Assembly: GCA_964390795.1 (NCBI GenBank)
Contig: CAYMLQ010000028.1
Location: 1-31,059, forward strand
Direction: 5' to 3'
DNA: 31,059 bases
DNA from: CAYMLQ01 sp964390795
GTDB taxonomy: Bacteria; Verrucomicrobiota; Kiritimatiellia; RFP12; UBA1067
The notes below the pieces were generated by a model. It saw only the letters and a list, made by a program, of their open reading frames with translations. It was not told the origin of the DNA and did no database searches. Shown here piece by piece: positions 24,323 through 30,917 of this stretch. Within the stretch, counting starts at the first letter, position 1, and every line of letters starts with the position of its first letter. A program made the position numbers and the translations under genes.

Positions 24323-24853
24323 GTGACCTATTCGCGCACGCCTGTTACCACGCCACCCAGCAACGACGAAGTCGCGTACTCGCCGTTCACGCCTGATTCG
24401 CTCGACAACTACGCGAGCGCGATGGGCACCTACGAGGTATTCGGCCCGCCTGTGCCCGCACTGGCGTTCCCGACGCAGGTGGCGAGCGCCCGCCCTTCTG
24501 CCTACCAGCCCGTCTATCAGGCGCCCACATACACCGCCCCGTCGCAGGACTATCAGACGCCTCCTGGGTACAAGCTGGTGCCGCTCAGCGGCGACAACGA
24601 ATCGTCGAAGGGCATGACGCGCGGACAGAAGGTTCTCGCGGCCCTTGTGGTGGCGGGCATCGTTGCAGCGATCGTCTACCTCGTTCGCAAGTACAAGTCT
24701 GCTGAGCCAGAAAAGGAGCCGTTGACGCCGACGCAGGCGGTCAAGAAGCTCCCGACCTCGCGGCTTGCACAGAACCTGTACCAGCGTCTTCAGCGCAACG
24801 GCAAGGGCACGAAGGGCGTGCTGACCGCGCTCGACAAGCTCTCACAGGAGTAG
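24323..24853 (+). CDS. Single-helix membrane protein with Pro/Tyr-rich N-terminus
   Basis: A GTG start gives MTYSRTPVTTPPS. About 90 residues rich in Pro, Tyr, Thr, Ser and Gln (for example YQPVYQAPTYTAPSQDYQTPP) precede a basic step and a hydrophobic helix (about residues 108-125, KVLAALVVAGIVAAIVYLV). A charged helical tail follows (RKYKSAEPEKEP). The disordered, aromatic-rich N-terminus resembles structural proteins that make many weak contacts. It shares the M-(S/T)-Y start with the gene at 16154, which has a similar plan. Confidence 0.85.
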   Translation: MTYSRTPVTTPPSNDEVAYSPFTPDSLDNYASAMGTYEVFGPPVPALAFPTQVASARPSAYQPVYQAPTYTAPSQDYQTPPGYKLVPLSGDNESSKGMTRGQKVLAALVVAGIVAAIVYLVRKYKSAEPEKEPLTPTQAVKKLPTSRLAQNLYQRLQRNGKGTKGVLTALDKLSQE

Positions 24854-24857
24854 TGCC

Positions 24858-25124
24858 ATGAGCGTCAACCGTGCCGCCGTGCGTGCGAAGCTGGCTTCCA
24901 GCATGGCGCTCATGCTGACCCAGGGTGTCCTCGTCGAGGACATCCTGGAGGCGTTGCGCCTTGCCATCAGGCAGCTGTCGATGCAGGCCCAGTCTGAGCC
25001 GCGACCGGCTAGGCGCTCGGAACTACTCAACTTCTACAGCGATGCCGACCAGGTCGTGGCAGACGCCTGCCGCCGCATCGACATCGCTGGCAGGTCGGCA
25101 AAGAAGATCGCTGGGCTGCGCTGA
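24858..25124 (+). CDS. Small helical protein (88 aa)
   Basis: Preceded by AGGAG and starting MSVNRAAVRAKLA. The sequence is predicted to be almost all helix, with two amphipathic helices (GVLVEDILEALRLAIRQLSM and DADQVVADACRRIDIAG) separated by a basic loop. No family is recognised. It is the last gene before the promoter-led glycosyltransferase block. Confidence 0.8.
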   Translation: MSVNRAAVRAKLASSMALMLTQGVLVEDILEALRLAIRQLSMQAQSEPRPARRSELLNFYSDADQVVADACRRIDIAGRSAKKIAGLR

Positions 25125-25129
25125 AGGCG

Positions 25130-25158
25130 TTGACATTGTCAGACAAGGCGTGTAGTTT
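25130..25158 (+). promoter_or_regulatory. Strong sigma70-like promoter TTGACA-N17-TAGTTT
   Basis: A consensus -35 TTGACA (25130-25135) and a -10 TAGTTT (25153-25158) are separated by 17 bases. The ATG at 25167 lies eight bases beyond the -10, so the glycosyltransferase mRNA should be leaderless or nearly so. This is the best promoter in the window and it heads the block up to 28117. Confidence 0.8.
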
Positions 25159-25176
25159 TGCACGTAATGTCTGACA
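25136..25176 (+). promoter_or_regulatory. Paired TGTC-N-GACA palindromes (putative operator)
   Basis: TTGTCAGACAA (25136-25146) lies in the promoter spacer and TGTCTGACA (25168-25176) over the start codon. Their centres are 31 bases apart, about three helical turns, so bound proteins would face the same side and cover the -10. The ribbon-helix-helix protein encoded at the end of this block is a candidate ligand, by inference. Confidence 0.5.
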
Positions 25177-26573
25177 CCGACGCCACCGACAAAACCAGCG
25201 AAACCCAAGACGCGCCTACGCTTTCCGAGGCGAGCGCCCGAAGCAGCGGCGAGATGCTCAGTGCGATCCGCCAGGGAGCGCAGCAGGGCGTATTCCGAGC
25301 GGTCGACTACGTCGCAGAGCCAGCGCCCGGCTTCAACACGCGCGGGGTCTGGTTCTCGGCTGGCTTGAACTACCGCAGCGGCTACGCGCACGTCGCGCTT
25401 GCCGATGCGCTACTCATCAAGAGCCTTGGCGTGCCTTCGTTCTTTATCCCGCACCGCGCGGAGATGATCGACTGGGACATCGTTCCAGAGGACCGTAAGG
25501 GGCTTCTGGAAGAGTACCAGCGCGATGTTGTTGGCATCGGAGAACTCTTGATTGCCGAGTGGCCGCCGCACGAGGCCATCCGCATGACCGGTGTCACCGA
25601 CGGATTCGTCATGCGCACCACGGCCGAAACGGACCGGGTCAGCCAGATGGCCGCTGACATGTGCAACATCGACGCGGTCGACAAGGTCTGGTTTCCGTCC
25701 GAGTTTGCAAGGCAGTCGTTCATCGCCGGTGGGGTCAAAGAGGAGCGCACGCGCACGCTGCTGCCGCCTGTGATTGGCGACCACCTCGGGCTCTGGCAGC
25801 CCAAGATCGTTCCCAACACCGCGCCCATCGACGAGAGCAACCCCTTCAACTTCGGCGCGATGGGCACGTTTCAGGCGCGCAAGGGGTTCACTCATCTGAT
25901 CCGCGCCTACTACAGCGCGTTCAGTGCTGCGGACCCCGTCGTCCTCACAATTCGAACTAGCCCTTTTGGCCGGTTCCGCACCATTCAAGAGCTGCGTATC
26001 GAAATTGAGCGTCAGGTCAGGCTCATCCGCGCCGACTTCGGCCCGGAGTCTACGAACAAAGGCTTCCCGCGCATCCGGTTTCTCGTCGGAACGGAGTTGA
26101 CTGACAAGCAAATGATTGAGTGGCTCGGCTCGCTGGACTGCTACGCGAACCCCTCCTTTGGGGAAGGAACTGGCCTTCCGCTTCTCTACGCACGCGCTTC
26201 AGGGGTGCCCATCGTCACAAACTTGTTCGGCGGCGTGGCCGAGTCCATGGGAGGCGACTTCGGCGCTGCCTTGATGCAGTACCTTGACGGAAACAAGCAC
26301 TCCTACGACTCGATCGTTCCGCACACCCTGAAGAACATCCCTTCCGAGATGCTACGAATGAACTCGATCTTCGAGGCGGACCTCAAGTGGGCAGACTACG
26401 TGCCGCAGGAGATGGGCGAAGCGATGCGCTGGCAGTTTGAGCGCGGAAGGCGCCGCAACGAACTCGGCGCACGCATCACGGCGAACAAGTTCAGCGCCGA
26501 ACGCCTTAGGCCGATTTTTCTGGACGCCCTGTCTGAGCTTGTCGATGTCAGCCGCTGGATGAAGCAGCCGTGA
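25167..26573 (+). CDS. GT-B glycosyltransferase (GT4-like)
   Basis: A 468-residue protein starting MSDTDATDKTSE at the ATG beside the promoter. The first 45 residues are a disordered, acidic extension. The N-terminal half has the Gly-rich start of a GT-B fold (GVWFSAGLNYRSGYAHVALA). The C-terminal half has GTFQARKGFTHLIRAY and the donor-binding signature NPSFGEGTGLPLLYARASGVP, with the EX7E-type acidic residue, as in retaining GT4 enzymes. It would transfer a nucleotide sugar to an unknown acceptor, such as a host surface polysaccharide, a virion protein or viral DNA. Its stop overlaps the GTG of a second glycosyltransferase (GTGA). Confidence 0.9.
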   Translation: MSDTDATDKTSETQDAPTLSEASARSSGEMLSAIRQGAQQGVFRAVDYVAEPAPGFNTRGVWFSAGLNYRSGYAHVALADALLIKSLGVPSFFIPHRAEMIDWDIVPEDRKGLLEEYQRDVVGIGELLIAEWPPHEAIRMTGVTDGFVMRTTAETDRVSQMAADMCNIDAVDKVWFPSEFARQSFIAGGVKEERTRTLLPPVIGDHLGLWQPKIVPNTAPIDESNPFNFGAMGTFQARKGFTHLIRAYYSAFSAADPVVLTIRTSPFGRFRTIQELRIEIERQVRLIRADFGPESTNKGFPRIRFLVGTELTDKQMIEWLGSLDCYANPSFGEGTGLPLLYARASGVPIVTNLFGGVAESMGGDFGAALMQYLDGNKHSYDSIVPHTLKNIPSEMLRMNSIFEADLKWADYVPQEMGEAMRWQFERGRRRNELGARITANKFSAERLRPIFLDALSELVDVSRWMKQP

Positions 26574-27661
26574 ACCGATACGTCGTTGCCGGTCACTTCG
26601 GCTCCACACTCAGCTACGCCACAATCACCAAGGAGATCTGCAAAGCCCTGTCTCGGCGCGGTCTCCTTGCCGCGACCATCAACTTCGACGACAAGTACGT
26701 CGGGTTCGACGCTGTCAGGATGACCGAGGACGCGCTGAACACAGCGCGCCTGCTCGCTGTAACGCTGCCCTCGCATCACATCGAGCAGCTTGCAGAGTTC
26801 TTCGGCGCGCAGCGGAGCGTGCTCTACATGTCTCCGAACACCGACACGTTGAGCGACGATGCGAAGCGGACGTCATGGGCATTCGGTGGAAGCATCACGC
26901 CGTCACAGTTCTGCGAAGACACGGTGCTGCGGGCCACAGGCAGGCTAAGCGGTCGCGTTCCGCTCGGCGTGGGAGAACCATTCGTCAAGGCGTACGAACA
27001 TACCTCCGACCGACTTGCAGAGCGCATCGATCAGCCGCCGCGCATTCTGCATATGTCTACGGACGGCTACCTGCCGGGGCGCAAGGGAACCGAGACGCTG
27101 ATCAACGCCATCGCTATCGCACGTGGCCGCTTGCCAGAGGGAACGCGATTCACGTTCCATGTACTTCCGAGCATCCAGTTTGACGTTCGCTCGATGTGTA
27201 CCGAACAGCAGATAGACGACCTCGTCACAGTCGCTGCCGGTAACTCTCGTGGCGTATCCGACGAAGAGCTTGTTGAACTGATCAGCGGCCACGACCTCGT
27301 CATTCAGCCGTCGCGCTGCGAGGGCTACGGCATCACGCAGCTTCTTCCACTTGTGATGGGCGTGCCGCTCCTCACCACGTGCGCGACTGGCATGGCCGAG
27401 TTCCTCTATCATTTCAGGGGATGCTGGATGCCGATCAGGCACTGTCAGATGGCCCCGCTCGCAGGCGAGGATGGGCTTGCTCCCGAAGTGGCGCCGGGAG
27501 AAATTGCAGCCTTGCTGCCTCTCGCGGCGAGCCGCACGATGCGCGAAAGCGCCATGACCTACCAGAGCCTCATCTCACGCGAAAAGCGCGCCTCGTGGCT
27601 CTGGTCTGAATGCTCAGACCGCTGGATCGAAGCAATCGAAGAATCCTTCAAGCACGGGTGA
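26570..27661 (+). CDS. Second GT-B glycosyltransferase
   Basis: A 363-residue protein from the GTG in the GTGA overlap (MNRYVVAGHFGSTLSYATI). The start has a Rossmann-like strand and Gly loop. The C-terminal half has LPGRKGTETLINAIAIA and the donor-site stretch QPSRCEGYGITQLLPLVMGVP followed by TCATGMAEFL, the pattern of GT4-type enzymes. It differs strongly from its neighbour, so this is not a simple recent duplication. Translational coupling suggests the two act together, for example adding successive sugars. The acceptor is unknown. Confidence 0.88.
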   Translation: MNRYVVAGHFGSTLSYATITKEICKALSRRGLLAATINFDDKYVGFDAVRMTEDALNTARLLAVTLPSHHIEQLAEFFGAQRSVLYMSPNTDTLSDDAKRTSWAFGGSITPSQFCEDTVLRATGRLSGRVPLGVGEPFVKAYEHTSDRLAERIDQPPRILHMSTDGYLPGRKGTETLINAIAIARGRLPEGTRFTFHVLPSIQFDVRSMCTEQQIDDLVTVAAGNSRGVSDEELVELISGHDLVIQPSRCEGYGITQLLPLVMGVPLLTTCATGMAEFLYHFRGCWMPIRHCQMAPLAGEDGLAPEVAPGEIAALLPLAASRTMRESAMTYQSLISREKRASWLWSECSDRWIEAIEESFKHG

Positions 27662-27666
27662 TACAC

Positions 27667-27948
27667 ATGACAGACAGCAAAGACATCGCGATGGACGCAG
27701 CACTCAAGACGCTTGGGACGGGCCCCGCTCTGATCAAGCTACGCCAGAAGACATCGACACCCCTCGCCATCTCTGCCGACGCGAAGCCGACGATCGTCGA
27801 GGAGCACATCACGCTTCAGGCGACGTCGTGGCGCGAGTTTGGTGGACAACCTGGGCTGTGGAAGTTCACGCTTGTTGACGGAATGGACGTCGTGATCGGC
27901 TCCAGCGACATCTTCGCCATCTTCACGAAGTCGTCGGGAGTCCACTGA
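27667..27948 (+). CDS. Small unknown protein (93 aa)
   Basis: I choose the ATG at 27667 (MTDSKDIAMDAALKT), six bases after the glycosyltransferase stop. The product has a helical start and then a beta-rich second half (VEEHITLQATSWREF, GLWKFTLVDGMDVVIG). No membrane helix and no family recognised. It is followed one base later by the ribbon-helix-helix gene, so both probably belong to the glycosyltransferase operon. Confidence 0.82.
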   Translation: MTDSKDIAMDAALKTLGTGPALIKLRQKTSTPLAISADAKPTIVEEHITLQATSWREFGGQPGLWKFTLVDGMDVVIGSSDIFAIFTKSSGVH

Positions 27949-27949
27949 C

Positions 27950-28117
27950 ATGATGGGCGAGCGGGTCACGTTCCGACTGGCCAAGGACCTCCTCGACGCG
28001 ATCGAGAAGGAAGCCATGCGTCGCGGGTTCGTGACTCCGCGCGGCAAGCCCAACGTGAGCAGTGCGATCACGCACATCTTGCGCGACTGGCTCAAGGGCA
28101 AGCCCAAGCAGGACTAG
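27950..28117 (+). CDS. Ribbon-helix-helix-like DNA-binding protein (55 aa)
   Basis: The start MMGERVTFRLAKD comes directly after the preceding stop. The layout matches the ribbon-helix-helix (CopG/Arc/MetJ-like) fold: a short strand with alternating residues (RVTFRL), helix 1 (LLDAIEKEAMRRGF), a turn with PRGKPN, and helix 2 (VSSAITHILRDWLK) whose Ser-Ser-Ala start is typical. Such proteins dimerise, and the paired strands read the DNA major groove, often at short palindromes. It may repress its own operon through the TGTC-N-GACA sites at 25136-25176; that link is inference. Confidence 0.75.
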   Translation: MMGERVTFRLAKDLLDAIEKEAMRRGFVTPRGKPNVSSAITHILRDWLKGKPKQD

Positions 28118-28129
28118 CCCTTGGCCTGA

Positions 28130-28819
28130 TTACGCAGTCATTTCAGGAACTTCGACGTCTACGTGGTCGAGGCGCCACTCGCCCCAGCCGACATCGACGA
28201 TCTTGTAGACGCCTGACACGGACTGAAGAACGTTCTCGTCGTGGAAGTCGGTCCAGTCGAAGCCGTGGGAGCGCAGTTCCGCTGCGCCAGCCGCGACGTC
28301 TCGTAGGATCGACATGGCTTTGGTCGTGCTCCTGGGGTCTAGCTCGTTCTGAAGCATGTTGCGCCATCTGGCGACCATGACGCGCTCGTTGTTGACCCAC
28401 AGGTCGAGCGACTCGTCTTCGTAGAGATCGAACATCGTCTTCATGATGTCGATGTCGTGCTTCTTGGGCATCACGAGCTTCTCGCGCGTGATCGCGAACC
28501 ACGGCTTGTACTTGTGCGGCGATGGCATTTCATTGCGCGCACTGTCTGACAGCGACCAGACGTCGTGGATCTTTACGACGTGGCGCAGTGACTTGCCTCG
28601 GATCAGTGCGCTGACGATGGCTTCGTCATGGTCGTGGCTGAGCTTGAGCACCCTGTCGCCAAGATCGTAGGCGGCGCCGTGTGAGCCCGTGCCGAGCAGC
28701 TGCCCGCCTCGCTCCTTCGGCCATGGGTTGGTGAGCCCTAGTTCTGCGAGTCCTTTTCGGTGACGGATGATGACTTCTGAAATTGGTATGTAAACGTGAT
28801 GGTCTTTGCTGTCCCGCAT
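28130..28819 (-). CDS. Protein-kinase-like protein
   Basis: The only clear minus-strand gene, 229 residues, starting MRDSKDHHVYIP. Kinase-fold landmarks are present in order: a glycine loop GTGSHGAAYDLG, the following strand with lysine (RVLKLS), a catalytic loop WTDFHDENVLQ in which DFHDEN takes the place of HRDxxxxN, and KIVDVGWG in the DFG position. It is short for a kinase but in the range of small aminoglycoside- or Ser/Thr-kinase-like phage proteins. The substrate is unknown; the abundant RR-T-S tags in this genome fit the R-R-x-S preference of some basophilic kinases, which is speculation. It ends 12 bases from the convergent gene at 28117 and starts at a divergent overlapping promoter. 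Confidence 0.78.
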   Translation of the reverse strand: MRDSKDHHVYIPISEVIIRHRKGLAELGLTNPWPKERGGQLLGTGSHGAAYDLGDRVLKLSHDHDEAIVSALIRGKSLRHVVKIHDVWSLSDSARNEMPSPHKYKPWFAITREKLVMPKKHDIDIMKTMFDLYEDESLDLWVNNERVMVARWRNMLQNELDPRSTTKAMSILRDVAAGAAELRSHGFDWTDFHDENVLQSVSGVYKIVDVGWGEWRLDHVDVEVPEMTA

Positions 28820-28826
28820 GGGGCAG

Positions 28827-28855
28827 ATTGTACGCTGGAACTTCGTCTGTTACCA
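28827..28855 (-). promoter_or_regulatory. Kinase promoter, overlapping the divergent promoter
   Basis: On the minus strand a good -10 TACAAT (28832-28827) ends seven bases before the kinase ATG, with a weak -35 TGGTAA (28855-28850) 17 bases upstream. The mRNA would be leaderless. The -10 lies over the -35 of the plus-strand promoter, and the reverse. Confidence 0.55.
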
Positions 28856-28856
28856 T
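28828..28856 (+). promoter_or_regulatory. Promoter TTGTAC-N17-TACCAT of the 28864 gene
   Basis: The -35 TTGTAC (28828-28833) and extended -10 TG-T-TACCAT (28851-28856) are 17 bases apart. The ATG at 28864 is seven bases downstream, the same spacing as at 16616. It occupies the same DNA as the minus-strand kinase promoter, so one polymerase would exclude the other. Confidence 0.6.
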
Positions 28857-28863
28857 GAGAAAC

Positions 28864-29232
28864 ATGACCTACATGCCCGTTCGTCCATACCGTGCAAATC
28901 CAATGGGACCGGCCCTCTTCGGGCTTGCTGGCGGCTGCGGCTGCGGTGGCTCCACGCGCCCCGCGCCCCTCGCTGGCGGCTGCGGCTGCGGCGGAAGCTC
29001 GCGCCTGTCCGGGCTGGGCATCGGCCCGCTCACGGCTGCGCTCTGCTCCGAGACGGAGACGGCCAAGTTGATGACCGCAGACGCCAACGAAGCGGCGCTC
29101 GTGATCGGCTTGGGTACTGGGGCCGCTGCGGGGCTTTTGGCGAGCGCGATCAAGGCGCCTGCCATGGGGCTCCTTGCAGGGTGCCTCGTCGGATACCTGG
29201 TGTACGCCACGCAGAAGATGCCAGAGACCTGA
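28864..29232 (+). CDS. Two-helix membrane protein with GGCGCGGS repeats
   Basis: I choose the ATG at 28864 (MTYMPVRPYRANP) because of the promoter seven bases upstream and the M-(S/T)-Y start; an in-frame ATG at 28855 is the alternative. Two copies of LAGGCGCGGS lie near residues 23-48 and carry four cysteines that could bind metal, form disulfides or be acylated. They are followed by a small Cys/Thr/Glu segment and two adjacent hydrophobic stretches (about 80-118: LVIGLGTGAAAGLLASAI and GLLAGCLVGYLVYA) that would form a membrane hairpin. The function is unknown. It is divergent from the kinase gene, so the two may be regulated oppositely. Confidence 0.82.
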   Translation: MTYMPVRPYRANPMGPALFGLAGGCGCGGSTRPAPLAGGCGCGGSSRLSGLGIGPLTAALCSETETAKLMTADANEAALVIGLGTGAAAGLLASAIKAPAMGLLAGCLVGYLVYATQKMPET

Positions 29233-29256
29233 TCGCTCGACTTGGAGCAGCCAGCC

Positions 29257-30915
29257 ATGCCCTACTCACGCCTTCACCCAAACAGTCCGCGCAAGCGTAT
29301 CGCGTACGTCTTCAAGTCGTTGGGCGGGAAGGTAGCGCGCGACACGGCCTATGTCGTCGCGCACACCGTTGGCGTTGATGCGTTCGATTTCCGCACGATC
29401 ACGGAAGCGGACCGGGCTGATGTCGAGGAATTGAACAAAAAAGTCGACGAAGCAGTCATTGAAGCCTTTCCAGACGGGCCGCCTCATCCTGCCGAGGCCT
29501 TGATTCCGTGGGTCGGCCAGCGGCTTGCATCTCAGCAGAAAGAGGTGCGCAAAGGCAGGCTCGACGAGCGCGAGTACGACCAACTCATAGACGAACTTGA
29601 GCGGATGCTCCCGCAGATCGCAACGTGGGCGCACCACACGCGACCAGACCTCTCCTCTCTGTCAATCGCGGATGCGATGAGCCAAGCCGCGGTGTTCGAA
29701 GACCCCGGCGCATCATCAGATGCGCCACAGGGCGAGGTGATCTACCGGTTTGCAGACGGCTGGACCATTCAAGACCTGACTGAACCCGAGCAGATCTTCG
29801 CGGACGGAATTCACGTACAGAACTGCCTGAGGAAGGATAGATACGGCCCCAGCTACGCAGCGGCCGTGCGAGATGGCGTCACAAAGATTTTCAGCTTGCG
29901 AAAGAAGTCCGGCATACCAGTCATTTCTATTGAGTACAACGTACCGAATAAATCTTTCAAACAGATTTATGCAAAACAGAATACGCCGCTGGGAATCAAC
30001 CTTTACGCCCTGCTCAAACAGGATAAGTGGCGAGACCGTCCCGACGACGCGCGAATTCTCTGGGAAAACATCCAGCAATACAAACCACGCATCGCCGAGT
30101 TCTTGACAGCGCTTGGTGCAGATGCCGGGGCTTTTATCATGGCGGACGCTCCGCTGCCCGCGGGGCTTAAGAGCGTTGAGGGCACCCTCGACCTCCGCGA
30201 CTACAACCACCCGCTGCCCGCGAGCCTCAAGATCGTGGGGCGCACCCTCGACCTCCGCCACTACAACCACCCGCTGCCTGCGGGCCTCAAGAGCGTGGGC
30301 AACCTCAGGCTCAGCTTCTACAACCACCCGCTGCCCGCAGGCCTTGAGATAGTGACGGGCGACATATACGGTCTTGACAGATACAACCACCCGCTGCCTG
30401 CAGGGCTTACGAGTGTGGGACGCAACCTCAACCTCGAAGGCTACAACCACCCACTGCCCGAAGGTCTCACAAGCGTGGGCGGCCTCTACCTCAGCGACTA
30501 CGACCACCCGCTGCCCGCAAGTCTCACGAGGGTGGAAGGCAACCTAAACGTGAGCGGCTACAACCACCCACTGCCTGCTGGGATCACGAGCGTGGGGGGC
30601 GATCTCAACCTCTGCGACTACAACTACCCGCTGCCCGCGGGCCTAAAGAGCGTGGGCGGCCTCTATCTCTACGGCTACAAGCACCCGCTGCCTGCTGGGC
30701 TCACGAGCGTTGGAGGCTACCTCAACCTCGGCGACTACAACTACCCGCTACCTCTTGGGCTACGCGTGAAAGGCGCAGTCGTTGGTGCCGAACGCTACCC
30801 CTACGAGATCCCCGGCCGCCGCCCCGCGCTAAAGCCCAACCGCCGCCGCACCTCTCGCCCCGGCAAGTCGCGCCGCAAGACCTCGCGCAGCAAGCGTAGG
30901 ACCAGCAGGAGCTGA
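29257..30915 (+). CDS. PcfJ-like protein with leucine-rich-type repeats and RRTSRS tail
   Basis: I start at 29257 (MPYSRLHPNSPRKR), with GGAG upstream, rather than at the TTG at 29242. Residues about 150-260 follow the PcfJ pattern: GWTIQDLTEPEQIFADGIHV, QNCL, then G-V-T-K-IFSLR and PVISIEYN, K-Q-I-Y. PcfJ proteins occur on conjugative elements and their role is unknown. Next come eleven repeats of about 20 residues, PLPAGLKSVGGxLxLxxYNH, which should form a leucine-rich or beta-solenoid surface for binding a partner. The end is a basic tail with three T-S-R elements. The next gene begins with a related N-terminus, so the family is duplicated. I infer a recognition protein whose target is unknown. 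Confidence 0.85.
   Translation: MPYSRLHPNSPRKRIAYVFKSLGGKVARDTAYVVAHTVGVDAFDFRTITEADRADVEELNKKVDEAVIEAFPDGPPHPAEALIPWVGQRLASQQKEVRKGRLDEREYDQLIDELERMLPQIATWAHHTRPDLSSLSIADAMSQAAVFEDPGASSDAPQGEVIYRFADGWTIQDLTEPEQIFADGIHVQNCLRKDRYGPSYAAAVRDGVTKIFSLRKKSGIPVISIEYNVPNKSFKQIYAKQNTPLGINLYALLKQDKWRDRPDDARILWENIQQYKPRIAEFLTALGADAGAFIMADAPLPAGLKSVEGTLDLRDYNHPLPASLKIVGRTLDLRHYNHPLPAGLKSVGNLRLSFYNHPLPAGLEIVTGDIYGLDRYNHPLPAGLTSVGRNLNLEGYNHPLPEGLTSVGGLYLSDYDHPLPASLTRVEGNLNVSGYNHPLPAGITSVGGDLNLCDYNYPLPAGLKSVGGLYLYGYKHPLPAGLTSVGGYLNLGDYNYPLPLGLRVKGAVVGAERYPYEIPGRRPALKPNRRRTSRPGKSRRKTSRSKRRTSRS
30151..30800 (+). repeat. Eleven tandem 57-63 nt repeats encoding leucine-rich-type units
   Basis: Units start at about 30151, 30211, 30271, 30328, 30391, 30451, 30508, 30568, 30628, 30685 and 30745. 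The shared core encodes YNHPLPAGL then SVGG. Most units are 20 codons, some 19 or 21. Conserved Leu, Pro and Tyr positions with varied residues between them are typical of a solenoid whose exposed face diversifies by unequal recombination. Confidence 0.9.
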
Positions 30916-30917
30916 GC

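Noticed and set aside
28118..28129. A bidirectional terminator between the convergent genes
   Set aside because: The gap is 12 bases and contains no inverted repeat.
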